A DNA stretch of 64,000 nucleotides, from assembly GCA_023435725.1 (NCBI GenBank), contig JAEYRD010000017.1, positions 12,032 through 76,031 on the forward strand, written 5' to 3'. Of this stretch, positions 1 to 9,033 are shown in pieces. How positions within the stretch are numbered: the first letter of the stretch is position 1; each line of letters opens with the position of its first letter. This stretch comes from Pseudomonadota bacterium (GTDB taxonomy: Bacteria > Pseudomonadota > Alphaproteobacteria > Rhizobiales > Xanthobacteraceae). The translations under genes and the position numbers were made by a program. The notes under the pieces were generated by a model that saw only the letters and a list, made by a program, of their open reading frames with translations, was not told the DNA's origin and made no database searches.

Positions 1-1013
1 GCATCGGCCTGCATGCGGTCGAGCAGGTTCGGCCCCTGCGATCTTGAGTGCAGGAAGAAAGCGAGGATGGCGACCAGGATCGAAGCCGAGAACAGCACGA
101 AGAACGTGCCGTAGATCGCCTGGTACCAGTCCGGCAGCACGTTCGGATTTCCCAGGATTCCTCGCTTGATGTAGATCATGCCCCACATCAGGCAGTAGGG
201 GATCGGCGTCGCGATCACCCACATCCACCGGGCCCTCGGCAATTGGCCTTCGGCGCTGAGCACGCCGCGGTCGAAGTTCGCGGCACCGACGCTCACGCCA
301 ATGAAGAAATAGGCGAAGTAGAGCAGGATGCGGCTCGCCTGCACCGAGAACGGGCCGAACTCGAACCACCTGTTGGCACCGAAATAGACCAGCGCGGGCA
401 CGTAAACGATGGCCGTGACGACGACGAGCAGCAGCCAGAATACGGCCGGCTGCTCGAAACCTCGAACCGACACGCGGTTGACCGGATCGACCAGATGGGC
501 CGAGACCCGGTAGAGCAGGCTTGCGGTCAGGTCGAACGCGAGCAGCACCCACACGAACCAGATCGGGCCGCTCGGCCACGGACCTGCTGTCACCGTCTTC
601 CACCAGAATGCCGTGAAGGTCAGCTCGGGGTTCTGCCGCAGCGCGATCGCGTAGTAGGCGATCGGGATGACGGTGAAGGCCGCGATCACGAAGGGCAGTC
701 CGAGCCGCAACAGGCGATCGCGCAGGAAGACCTGTGGCGCCTTGCGCGCAATGCCCGGCCACGTGAACAATCCCGACAGGAAGAAGAACATCGCCATGAA
801 GAAGCTGTCGGTGGCGAGCACGACGACGTCGAAGCCGATCCAAGACGCCGGATCGGTGTGACCGAAATGGGTATAAGGGATGACGGCGTGATGCAGCAGC
901 ACCACGAGTGTCAGGAAAGTGCGGGCGCGATCGATCGACAGATTGCGCGCCTTGCTCTTCGGTGCGGCGTGCGCCTCTGCGCCGATCGTCGCGGAATGTG
1001 ACATCGTCATCAT
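1..1013 (-). CDS. Acyltransferase family 3 membrane protein (partial)
   Basis: The minus strand reads open from an ATG at 1013 to the left edge, so the C-terminus is missing. The N-terminus MSHSATIGAEAHAAPKSKAR is followed by NLSIDRARTFLTLVVLLHHA, the typical opening of acyltransferase-3 (OafA/OpgC-like) proteins, with the Arg and His of the first helix and many later hydrophobic segments. The family moves acyl groups onto sugars or glucans at the inner membrane. Three further in-frame ATGs lie within the first four codons, so the exact start is uncertain. The acceptor substrate cannot be read from the sequence. Confidence 0.8.
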   Translation of the reverse strand, partial: MMTMSHSATIGAEAHAAPKSKARNLSIDRARTFLTLVVLLHHAVIPYTHFGHTDPASWIGFDVVVLATDSFFMAMFFFLSGLFTWPGIARKAPQVFLRDRLLRLGLPFVIAAFTVIPIAYYAIALRQNPELTFTAFWWKTVTAGPWPSGPIWFVWVLLAFDLTASLLYRVSAHLVDPVNRVSVRGFEQPAVFWLLLVVVTAIVYVPALVYFGANRWFEFGPFSVQASRILLYFAYFFIGVSVGAANFDRGVLSAEGQLPRARWMWVIATPIPYCLMWGMIYIKRGILGNPNVLPDWYQAIYGTFFVLFSASILVAILAFFLHSRSQGPNLLDRMQAD

Positions 1014-1189
1014 AGTCGCCCCGATTGCGCTCCCGCCCCGGCCGGACTGTGCCGCCGGGAACCCGATTCAGCAAGCGCAGTTTATGCCGTGGCCTGGCGG
1101 CGCGCGGCGCCAGGAACCAGTTCCGCGCAGCGAAGTTAGCGTCCACGTCTAGGTTGAGGGCCGTAGGCGGCCTCAAGTCGGAGTTGGCG

Positions 1190-1363
1190 ATGACGATCCT
1201 GAAATGGGCGCTGATCTTCCTGCTGATCTCGATCGTGGCCGGTGTGCTCGGCTTTACCGGCATCTCGGCCACCTCGGCCGATATCGCCCGCTACCTGTTC
1301 TATATCTTCGTCGTGATCTTCCTGGTGCTGCTGATACTGGGGCTCACCATATTCAGGGTGTAG
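1190..1363 (+). CDS. Small DUF1328 (YtjA-like) membrane protein
   Basis: This is a 57-residue protein starting MTILKWALIFLLISIVAG with two hydrophobic helices (about 3-24 and 33-54) joined by the GFTGISATSADIAR segment typical of DUF1328. The ORF is open further upstream, but the family length and the hydrophobic start point to the ATG at 1190. Family members are small inner-membrane proteins of unknown function, often stress-linked. It stands alone between an acyltransferase and a DUF427 gene. Confidence 0.85.
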   Translation: MTILKWALIFLLISIVAGVLGFTGISATSADIARYLFYIFVVIFLVLLILGLTIFRV

Positions 1364-1410
1364 CAGGGCTGCGTCAGCGCCCACAATCGTCATGGCCAGA
1401 CTTGACTTGG

Positions 1411-1470
1411 CATGACCCGGCCATCCACGTTTTCTTTCTGACAGGCAAGTTCGTGGATGGCCGGGTCATG
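1411..1470. repeat. Palindromic intergenic repeat, 19-bp arms
   Basis: Two perfect inverted arms (1411-1429 and 1452-1470) read CATGACCCGGCCATCCACG and its complement around a 22-nt loop. Similar GGCCGGGTCA hairpins are scattered in Bradyrhizobium intergenic DNA. It sits in the convergent space between the DUF1328 and DUF427 genes, where it could also act as a transcription barrier. Confidence 0.8.
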
Positions 1471-1539
1471 GTGCTAGCGGAAGCGACGCCGTCCTTCGAG
1501 CGGCTATGCCCGGCCATGACGGTATAGGTCGTGTGGCAA

Positions 1540-1899
1540 CTACCCAACTTCCTCGATCTTCACCTTGTCCGGATAGAATGCGAGGCGGCCGGAGATCTCC
1601 GTCATCGCCGGGAACGGCGTTTCGTAGGTCCAGATCGCGTTGTCGAGCGTCTTGCCGTCGGCCTTGATGCTGTAATAACTGGCATCGCCCTTGTAGGGGC
1701 AGTGGGTCGTGCGGTCGGTGCGCTCGAGCAGTGCCATATTGGTGTCCTCCCGCGGCACATATTGCACCGCCGGATATTTCGCCTCCTTCAACGTCAGCGC
1801 CTTGGTGGTCTCCGCGATCACGACGTCGCCCGCTGTGATGCGGACGCGCCGGGGGTTTTGGGTGATGGTGATGGGGTGGTCTGGCCCTGGAAGCTTCAT
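1540..1899 (-). CDS. DUF427 domain protein
   Basis: The 119-residue protein starts MKLPGPDHPITI and contains the family hallmarks: an ETTKALTLKEAKYPAVQYVP stretch, the TDRTTHCPYKGDASYY centre and the TYETPFPAMTEISGRLAFYP end. DUF427 proteins are small, soluble and beta-rich, and their biochemical role is not established. Length and motifs fit a full-length member. It is the only gene in its immediate transcription unit. Confidence 0.85.
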   Translation of the reverse strand: MKLPGPDHPITITQNPRRVRITAGDVVIAETTKALTLKEAKYPAVQYVPREDTNMALLERTDRTTHCPYKGDASYYSIKADGKTLDNAIWTYETPFPAMTEISGRLAFYPDKVKIEEVG

Positions 1900-2094
1900 G
1901 ACTTCACGCCTTTTCGATCAATCTGCCGCGCGCGGCACTTTGTCGTGCCTTTATCCCGGTGGGATCACGGATATAGTGCGTCAAGACGTGACGTAGAAGG
2001 CTGTTCACGCTAAGTTTGGGCCTGCCGGTCCGGGGACCCGGCAGCGATTCGACGACGAGGCTGGTTCTCAGCCGAGACAAGGAGCAAGATCCGA

Positions 2095-2331
2095 ATGCCC
2101 ATGGACGCCCACGATATCGAGGCGATGATCAAGGCAGCGATCCCCGATGCCGAGGTGACGATCCGTGACCTCGCCGGTGATGGCGACCACTATGCCGCGA
2201 CCGTGATCTCGGAATCCTTCCGCGGCAAGTCTCGCGTCCAGCAGCACCAGATCGTCTATCAGTCCCTCCAAGGCCAGATGGGCGGCGTGCTGCACGCGCT
2301 GGCGTTGCAAACCGGCGTGCCCGGGACCTGA
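2095..2331 (+). CDS. bolA: BolA family protein
   Basis: The 78-residue protein has the BolA/IbaG fold signature: an N-terminal helix (MDAHDIEAMIKAAIPDAEV), the GDGDHYAATVISESFRGKSR core and the HQIVYQSLQGQMGGVLHALA helix with the invariant His. BolA proteins partner monothiol CGFS glutaredoxins in iron-sulfur handling, and such a glutaredoxin lies about 4.5 kb downstream on the same strand. An AAGGAG sits about 10 nt before the ATG. An alternative ATG at 2101 would remove two residues. Confidence 0.9.
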   Translation: MPMDAHDIEAMIKAAIPDAEVTIRDLAGDGDHYAATVISESFRGKSRVQQHQIVYQSLQGQMGGVLHALALQTGVPGT

Positions 2332-2357
2332 GCTGACGGCGCTGCGAGGGGATGACT

Positions 2358-3551
2358 ATGGCTGCGGACAATCCGCGCGGCGCGATGTTTCGTGTCATCC
2401 TGCCGAACCAGCACAGCCGCGTTACGAATGCCGAGCTGTTCTTCGACCTCGTTTTCGTCTTCGCGGTCACGCAAATCTCGCACGCGCTGCTGCACCATTT
2501 CACGCCGCTCGGCGCGGTCGAGGTCACGCTGCTGTTTCTGGCGGTGTGGTGGGTGTGGGTCTATACGGCCTGGGTCACCAACTGGCTCAATCCCGAGCTG
2601 ACGCCGGTCCGCATCCTGCTCTTCGTGATGATGCTGGGCGGCCTCGTGCTATCGACGACGATCCCGACCGCCTTTGACGGCCGAGGTCTCTGGTTTGCGA
2701 TTGCCTATGCGACCATGCAGGTCGGACGCACCGCCTTCTGGCTGTTTGCGACCCCGCGCCATCGAACGGCGGTCCGGCACAACGCGATCCGCATCCTGGT
2801 CTGGCTCTCCGGCTCCGCGATCTTCTGGATCCTCGGCGGTCTCGCGCACGGGGAAGAGAGGCTATGGTTCTGGATCGTCGCGCTGACGATCGAATACATC
2901 TCGCCCGCGGTGCGCTTCTGGGTCCCCAAGCTGGGCTTCTCGTCGGTCGAGGCATGGGCCGTCGAAGGCGGCCACATGGCCGAGCGCTGCTCTCTCTTCG
3001 TCATCATTGCGCTCGGCGAAGCCGTCGTCGTCAACGGTGCGACCTTTGCCGAATTGCAGTGGTCCGCGGACAATATCGTTGCCTTCGTCTCGGCGCTGGT
3101 CGGCGCCATCGCGATGTGGTGGGTCTATTTCCACAAGGGCGCGGAGGCCGGCGCCGAGCGCATCTCCAAGTCTGCCGAATCCGGCCGGCTGGCGCGGCTC
3201 GCCTACACCTATCTGCACATGCCGATCATCGCCGGCATCATCCTGACCGCGGTGTCGGACGAGCTGGTGCTCAAGCATCCGGCCGGCCATTCCGACATCA
3301 GGACGATCGTGAGCACGATCGGCGGCCCGCTGGTGTTTTTGGTCGGTACCATCCTGTTCAAGTACTCGATCCGCGGCTTCCTGCAGCTGTCGCACGGCAT
3401 CGGCATCATCCTGCTTCTGGTGCTGAGCTGGTTTGCGTCGGAGCTGTCGCCGCTCTGGCTGTCGGTCGCGACCACGGTGATCATGATCGTGGTCGCGGTG
3501 TGGGAGTCGGCGTCGCTGGGGTCGACGCCACAGGAGGCCGAGGAGCATTGA
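2358..3551 (+). CDS. Low temperature requirement protein A (LtrA) family
   Basis: The 397-residue polytopic protein has about ten hydrophobic segments. Its N-terminus holds the LtrA signature TNAELFFDLVFVFAVTQISH, and the middle has FVIIALGEAVVVNGATFAEL, also typical. The family is named for a Listeria gene needed for growth in the cold; its transport or enzymatic role is not established. The ATG at 2352 touches a GAGGGG sequence, so the ATG at 2358, with a 6-nt spacer, is the better start. It lies between bolA and a secreted unknown. Confidence 0.8.
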   Translation: MAADNPRGAMFRVILPNQHSRVTNAELFFDLVFVFAVTQISHALLHHFTPLGAVEVTLLFLAVWWVWVYTAWVTNWLNPELTPVRILLFVMMLGGLVLSTTIPTAFDGRGLWFAIAYATMQVGRTAFWLFATPRHRTAVRHNAIRILVWLSGSAIFWILGGLAHGEERLWFWIVALTIEYISPAVRFWVPKLGFSSVEAWAVEGGHMAERCSLFVIIALGEAVVVNGATFAELQWSADNIVAFVSALVGAIAMWWVYFHKGAEAGAERISKSAESGRLARLAYTYLHMPIIAGIILTAVSDELVLKHPAGHSDIRTIVSTIGGPLVFLVGTILFKYSIRGFLQLSHGIGIILLLVLSWFASELSPLWLSVATTVIMIVVAVWESASLGSTPQEAEEH

Positions 3552-3609
3552 ACCGCGCGCGGCCGGAAAGCGTCTAACGACGAACCGCTCTCTGCCGACG
3601 TAGGTTTCC

Positions 3610-4227
3610 GTGAGACTTCAGTTCACGCTTCTGCTGGCATGTTGTGTCACGCTGGCTAGTCCGATTGCCGGTGCCGGAAGCTCTGGTTCGATCGACGAGC
3701 TTCGGCAGAGTTTTACGGTCGGCGGCGAGCCGGTCCCGCCGAATGTTTTCCGCGACATGGGCAATGGCGATCTTGCCGATTCCGGCAGCATCATCGTCAC
3801 CATCGATGTCAGGGCCGCGACCGGAAGCAATCTCTATGCCGATCCGATCAAGCGCAACGGTGCCTGGGTCGCGCAGCGCAGGGCCAATTCGGGCGACAAA
3901 GGTCTCACCGAAGAGGAGGCCTATCGCTATGTCGGGATGACCGCGAACCGGCTGCTCGTCGTCATCACGAGTTACAGCGGCGGCGGTTCTGGCGTGTTTC
4001 ATTCGTTGCATATTCTCGCGGCCGAACCGGCGCGCGCCTTCGATGGCGAGGGCGAGCCCTACGAGCGATTGAACCTCACCACCATCCGCAGCATCGCGCT
4101 TGGCGACCGCTGGAATGGCGAGGTCAGGATCGACGGCAACGCTGTCGTGGTCACGACGACCGGCGGTATCCCGGCCGGTCAGGCGCGCAAGCCATCAACG
4201 ATGACGATCGAGGCCGAGCGCCCCTAG
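3610..4227 (+). CDS. Secreted protein of unknown function
   Basis: A GTG start at 3610 gives 205 residues beginning MRLQFTLLLACCVTLASPIA, a signal peptide probably cut near residue 21-23. The mature part has no transmembrane segment and no recognised motif. It contains a Gly/Ser patch (SYSGGGSGVFHSLHILAAEP) and looks beta-rich. It follows the LtrA-like gene by 58 bp on the same strand. I do not recognise a family. Confidence 0.6.
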   Translation: MRLQFTLLLACCVTLASPIAGAGSSGSIDELRQSFTVGGEPVPPNVFRDMGNGDLADSGSIIVTIDVRAATGSNLYADPIKRNGAWVAQRRANSGDKGLTEEEAYRYVGMTANRLLVVITSYSGGGSGVFHSLHILAAEPARAFDGEGEPYERLNLTTIRSIALGDRWNGEVRIDGNAVVVTTTGGIPAGQARKPSTMTIEAERP

Positions 4228-4229
4228 AG

Positions 4230-4247
4230 AATCTCATCGCGCTTTAG
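4230..4247. repeat. Short repeat copy (AATCTCATCGCGCTTTAG)
   Basis: These 18 bases recur exactly at 36346-36363, where they form the right end of a larger palindromic intergenic element. Here the copy fills the convergent gap between the secreted unknown and egtD, just past the egtD stop codon. Confidence 0.7.
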
Positions 4248-4257
4248 CGCTGTTTCG

Positions 4258-5229
4258 TCACTCCGCAGTTTCCAGCGCGTGCACCGAGAACATCCTGGCC
4301 GCATCCGTCCAGCTCTCGCGCACCCGCCAGCCGGCGCCCTGCGCCAGCGCGGCGAAACGCTCGATGCTGTATTTGTAGCTGTTCTCGGTGTGGATGCTCT
4401 CGCCGGGCCGGAACGAGAAGCTGGTGCCGAGCAGACGCACCGTCTGGCTCTTCTTGCTGATCAGATGCATCTCGATGCGGTGCCGTTCGCGATTGTAGAT
4501 CGCGCGATGGGTGAAGGCGGAGAGATCGAAATTGCCGCCCAGCTCGCGGTTGATGCGCACGAGCACATTGAGGTTGAAGCGCGCGGTGACGCCGGCCGCA
4601 TCGTTATAGGCGTCATGGAGCACGCGCTCTTCCTTCTCGAGGTCAGCGCCGATGATCATCAGCGCGCCCTGGCCCAGAATCTCGCGCGCGCTCTTCAGGA
4701 AGGCCTGCGCCTCGTGCGGCTCGAAATTGCCGATGGTCGAACCCGGGAAGAAGCCGACCTTGGGCCGCGATGCGACCGCCTTCGGGAGCTCGAACGGCGT
4801 CGTGAAGTCGGCCGCCACCGGATAGATGCCGAGCGAGGGGAAGTCCCGCTTCAGGCCGTTCGCCTGCGCCTTCAGGAAGTCGCCGGAGATATCGACGGGC
4901 ACATAGGCCGCGAACTTGCAATGGTTGAGCAGCAGGCGGACCTTCGTCGTCGCGCCTGCGCCGAACTCGACCAGCGCCGCGTGCTCCGGAATGATCTTCG
5001 CAATCTCGCTGCCGCGCTCCTTCAGGATCGCAAGTTCGGTGCGCGTCGGATAATATTCCGGCAGGCGCGTGATCGCCTCGAACAATTCCGATCCGGTCGC
5101 GTCGTAGAAATATTTCGGCGACAGCTTTTTCGGCTGCTGCGAGAGGTCTTCAATGGCCTCGCGGGCAAAGGCGGTCGTCTGCTCGTCGGGGAGATGGGCT
5201 TCGGCCAAAGCGCTGGCGTGCACATTCAT
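4258..5229 (-). CDS. egtD: L-histidine N-alpha-methyltransferase
   Basis: EgtD trimethylates histidine with S-adenosylmethionine to give hercynine, the first step of ergothioneine synthesis in the cytosol. The 323-residue protein has the family opening YFYDATGSELFEAITRLPEY (about 41-60), the SAM-binding EFGAGATTK (88-96) and a C-terminal catalytic region, at the usual length. The ORF is open upstream, but the ATG at 5229 has AGGAG 7 nt before it and gives the normal N-terminus. It follows egtB by 50 bp on the same strand, so the two are an operon. Confidence 0.93.
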   Translation of the reverse strand: MNVHASALAEAHLPDEQTTAFAREAIEDLSQQPKKLSPKYFYDATGSELFEAITRLPEYYPTRTELAILKERGSEIAKIIPEHAALVEFGAGATTKVRLLLNHCKFAAYVPVDISGDFLKAQANGLKRDFPSLGIYPVAADFTTPFELPKAVASRPKVGFFPGSTIGNFEPHEAQAFLKSAREILGQGALMIIGADLEKEERVLHDAYNDAAGVTARFNLNVLVRINRELGGNFDLSAFTHRAIYNRERHRIEMHLISKKSQTVRLLGTSFSFRPGESIHTENSYKYSIERFAALAQGAGWRVRESWTDAARMFSVHALETAE

Positions 5230-5279
5230 GATACTCTCCTGAACGCGCTGTCCGGCGCGCGGTTGTCGTCGGATGAGAA

Positions 5280-6527
5280 TTAGTCGTAGTCGGCGAGCCG
5301 CAGCCCCGTGAACTGCCAGCGGTGGTGCGGATAGAAGAAGTTGCGGTAGGTGATACGGCTGTGCCCTTCCGGGGTTGCAAGGGAGGAGCCGCGCAGCACG
5401 AGCTGGTTGACCATGAACTTGCCGTTGTACTCGCCGAGTGCGCCTTCGACGGCACGATAGCCGGGGTAGGGGGAGTACGAGCTGCGGGTCCATTGCCAGA
5501 CAATGCCGAAGGCATCATTGAGCGCGCCCGCACGTGCCGCGACCTCCCATTCCATCTCGGTCGGCAGATGTTTTCCGGCCCAGCGGGCGAAGGCGTCGGC
5601 TTCGTAATAGCTGACGTGGCAGACCGGCGCGTCGGGATCGACCGGCTTGAGGCCGGCCAGCGTTATCATGTACCATTGGCCGTCCACCTCGCGCCAATGG
5701 CCCGGGGCGTCCCAGCCCTCGTTGGTCACGGCGGCAAAGCCGTCCATCAGCCACAACGTTGCGGTCCGGTAGCCGCCGTCACGCATGAAGGCGAGCCACT
5801 CGCCATTGGTGATGAGATTGCGCGCGACCCGGACCGGGCCGACGAGTGCGCGATGGGCGGGCTTCTCATTGTCGAAATGGAAGCTGTCGTCGACATGGCC
5901 GACGGTGTGAATGCCCTCGTTCAGCGTCAGCCAGTCTTCACCGGCGCGTGTCGTGGCCGGGAAGCGCCAGTCCGGATCGTAGGCCGGCGGGATCGGGTTC
6001 TGCGCGAAGGCGTGCAGGATGTCGGTGAACATCAATTCCTGATGCTGCTGCTCATGATTGAGCCCGACCTCGATCAGCGGCGCGATCTCGCCAAGCTTGT
6101 CCTCGCCGGCCTCGCGGAAGAACTTTACGACCGCAGCATCGACATAGCTGCGGTAGGCGCCGATCTGATCGGCGCTGGGGCGGGTGATGTCGCCGCGGCG
6201 ATGCCGGGCATGACGCGGGCCGGCGCTGACGTAATAGGAATTGAACAGGAACGCGAAATCGGGGTGGAAGGGCCGGTAATCCGAAGAATGCTCGCCGAGC
6301 AGGAATTGCTCCCAGAACCAGGTGGTGTGAGCCCGGTGCCATTTCGTGGGGCTCGCATCCGGCATGGACTGGATCTGCTGGTCCTCCGGCGACAGCGGCG
6401 CGGCGCGGCGCTCGGTCTCGTTGCGGACGACGACAAACGCGTCTTCCAGCCTCCCCGCGAGGCCGCCCAAATCGGCCGACGGTGACGAAAGCGAGGAGGT
6501 GGCCGTAGCGGAGGCTTGTTTCGTCAC
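5280..6527 (-). CDS. egtB: Ergothioneine biosynthesis sulfoxide synthase
   Basis: EgtB is a non-haem iron enzyme that joins hercynine to a cysteine-containing thiol. The 415-residue protein has an N-terminal DinB-like part with KWHRAHTTWFWEQF (about 62-75) and the iron-binding HxxxHxE in NHEQQHQELMFTD (His158, His162), then a formylglycine-generating-enzyme-like domain ending GLRLADYD. A GTG at 6527 with GGAG 7 nt upstream is preferred over the 41-residue longer ORF. No egtA, egtC or egtE is nearby, and whether the thiol is cysteine or gamma-glutamylcysteine cannot be decided. Confidence 0.92.
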   Translation of the reverse strand: MTKQASATATSSLSSPSADLGGLAGRLEDAFVVVRNETERRAAPLSPEDQQIQSMPDASPTKWHRAHTTWFWEQFLLGEHSSDYRPFHPDFAFLFNSYYVSAGPRHARHRRGDITRPSADQIGAYRSYVDAAVVKFFREAGEDKLGEIAPLIEVGLNHEQQHQELMFTDILHAFAQNPIPPAYDPDWRFPATTRAGEDWLTLNEGIHTVGHVDDSFHFDNEKPAHRALVGPVRVARNLITNGEWLAFMRDGGYRTATLWLMDGFAAVTNEGWDAPGHWREVDGQWYMITLAGLKPVDPDAPVCHVSYYEADAFARWAGKHLPTEMEWEVAARAGALNDAFGIVWQWTRSSYSPYPGYRAVEGALGEYNGKFMVNQLVLRGSSLATPEGHSRITYRNFFYPHHRWQFTGLRLADYD

Positions 6528-6817
6528 GTTTTTCTCCAGACAAGACGAGAGAACGTTGTTGGCGCCGCCCGGTTCCAAAGCCGGGGTTCGTCCTAAATGG
6601 GGCCTCCGCAACGGGATAAAAGTCCTCTCCGGCGTTAATATTAGTGTCATCAGCCCATCGGCCCGGCGCCCCCAGGGCCGGCTGCCCGGGACACTTCGCC
6701 GCCATTTTACTTTGGATGCACAACGGTTTGGGCTACATATATAGGCAAGTATCGGGTTAGATCGGCTGAGCCGGCCCGAAGCGATTGGTGAGGGCTCCGC
6801 CCCAGAAGGACACGGAT

Positions 6818-7144
<327 letters not shown>

Positions 7145-7147
7145 TAC

Positions 7148-7699
7148 GTGACCCAGCTGACGCGCCGCGTCGGCGGCGCCGAACTCGAGGTCATTGTTGC
7201 TGACATCACCACACTGAGCGTTGACGCCATCGTCAACGCGGCCAACACGTCGCTCCTGGGCGGGGGCGGCGTGGATGGAGCGATCCATCGGGCGGCCGGG
7301 CCCGAACTCGTCGCCGAATGCCGCATGCTCCACGGCTGCAAGACGGGCGATGCCAAGATCACCAAGGGCTATCGGCTCAAAGCCGCTCATGTGATCCATA
7401 CTGTCGGGCCGGTCTGGAATGGCGGTACCCTCGGCGAGGATGATCTGCTCGCCTCCTGCTATCGCCGCTCGATCGAGCTGTGTCGAAAGCACGAGCTGAC
7501 CTCCGTGGCATTCCCTGCGATTTCGACCGGGGTTTTTCGCTTTCCTGCCGAGCGGGCGGCCGATATCGCCGTCCGCACGACAATCGAAATGCTGCCCGCA
7601 TCGCCGCCCGTTGCCCGCGTCGTGTTCTGCTGCTTCTCTGAGCCAAGCGCCAGCCTCCACGCCGAGGCACTTGTGCGGTACAGCATCCCTTGTACCTGA
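7148..7699 (+). CDS. Macrodomain protein, O-acetyl-ADP-ribose deacetylase type
   Basis: The 183-residue single macrodomain has the YmdB-like sequence VDAIVNAANTSLLGGGGVDG (about 25-44), binding ADP-ribose and holding the catalytic Asn/Gly-rich loop, and AFPAISTGVFRFP near 120. Relatives remove acetyl or ADP-ribosyl groups. It begins with GTG 3 nt after the grxD stop, so the two are probably co-transcribed. Confidence 0.88.
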   Translation: MTQLTRRVGGAELEVIVADITTLSVDAIVNAANTSLLGGGGVDGAIHRAAGPELVAECRMLHGCKTGDAKITKGYRLKAAHVIHTVGPVWNGGTLGEDDLLASCYRRSIELCRKHELTSVAFPAISTGVFRFPAERAADIAVRTTIEMLPASPPVARVVFCCFSEPSASLHAEALVRYSIPCT

Positions 7700-7745
7700 T
7701 GACGCGGCCAGTACACTCCGCCGGGCCATGTTCCGGGGAGGGGAT

Positions 7746-9032
7746 ATGATTTCACGTTCTGGAATGCATGTGTTGGCCTGCGGCGCGCTGGTGTCGCTTG
7801 GCGCGATGTCGTTGGCGCGAGCGGAAGGGACTTACGAGATCCCGGCCGGCGCGCATTTCAATCAGGAGAAGCTCGCCAAAGTCAGCGAGTTCTTCAAGAA
7901 CGAAGTCGCGACTGGCAAGATCGCCGGCGCAACCGTGCTGATCCAGCAGCACGGCAAGCCGGTCTACCACGAAGCGTTTGGCGTGCAGGACGTGGTCAGC
8001 AAGGCGCCGATCACCGACAAGACGATCTTCCGCCTGTTCTCGATGACCAAGGCGATCACCGCCGTCGTCGCGATGCAATTGGTCGAGGACGGCAAGATCA
8101 AGCTCGACGATCCCGTCTCCAAATACATTCCGTCTTTCGCCAACGTGAAGGTCGGCGTCGAGAAGAAGGCCGAGGACGGCACCAAGTCGCTCGAGCTCGT
8201 GGCGCCGAACCGGCCGATGACGGTGCACGACCTGATGACGCACACCTCGGGCATCACCTATGGCTTCTATGGTGACAGCCTGGTCCGCAAGGCCTATCGC
8301 GACGCCAATCTCTATGCCGGCGATTTCGACCTTGCCGAGTTCGCCGAACGCATCGCCAAGCTCCCGCTGCACAACCAGCCGGGCGCGCTCTGGCAATATG
8401 GCCACTCCACCGACATCCTGGCGCGCGTCATGGAGATCGCGGCCGGCAAGCCGCTGCTCGATATCGAGCGGGAGAAGCTGCTCGGCCCGCTTGGCATGGT
8501 CGACACCGGCTTTCTCGTCACGGATCCCGAGAAACAGAAGCTCCTGGCGCAGCCGGTGCCGAACGACAACGATTTCCGGGTCGGCCGGATCAACGATCCG
8601 ACCGTCGTCAAAAAATGGCAGTCGGCCAGCGGCGGCATGGTCTCGACCATGGCGGACTATGAGCGCTTTGCGCGGATGCTGCTCAATGGTGGTAGCTTCG
8701 AGGGCAAGACCATCCTCAAGCCCGAGACCTTCAAGCTGATGGTGACCGATCAGATCGGTCCGAACTCGGGCGTCGGTCGCGACTATTTCTACTTCCCCGG
8801 CGACGGCTTCGGTTTCGGGCTCGGCCTTGCGGTCCGCACCGATCCCGGCAATGCCAAGCCGCCACCGCCCGGCGATCTCGGCGAATTGAAGTGGGACGGC
8901 GCCTCCGGGTGCTATTTCGTGATCGACCTCAAGCAGGACATGTTCTTTGTCCTGCTTGAGCAGACTCCCACCGAGCGCCAGCGCGTGCAGCGGACATTGA
9001 AGCAGTTGGTCTATGAAGCCATGGAGAAGTGA
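7746..9032 (+). CDS. Beta-lactamase family serine hydrolase, copy 1
   Basis: The 428-residue exported protein has a signal peptide (about 1-26, ending SLARA). The class C/S12 catalytic motifs are SxxK as SMTK (99-102) and a tyrosine motif YGHS (218-221). These proteins are usually esterases or D,D-peptidases rather than drug-hydrolysing enzymes. The ATG at 7746 has GGGAGGGG close upstream. The gene ends 1 bp before a second, clearly homologous gene, so this is a tandem duplication. Confidence 0.88.
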   Translation: MISRSGMHVLACGALVSLGAMSLARAEGTYEIPAGAHFNQEKLAKVSEFFKNEVATGKIAGATVLIQQHGKPVYHEAFGVQDVVSKAPITDKTIFRLFSMTKAITAVVAMQLVEDGKIKLDDPVSKYIPSFANVKVGVEKKAEDGTKSLELVAPNRPMTVHDLMTHTSGITYGFYGDSLVRKAYRDANLYAGDFDLAEFAERIAKLPLHNQPGALWQYGHSTDILARVMEIAAGKPLLDIEREKLLGPLGMVDTGFLVTDPEKQKLLAQPVPNDNDFRVGRINDPTVVKKWQSASGGMVSTMADYERFARMLLNGGSFEGKTILKPETFKLMVTDQIGPNSGVGRDYFYFPGDGFGFGLGLAVRTDPGNAKPPPPGDLGELKWDGASGCYFVIDLKQDMFFVLLEQTPTERQRVQRTLKQLVYEAMEK

Positions 9033-9033
9033 C

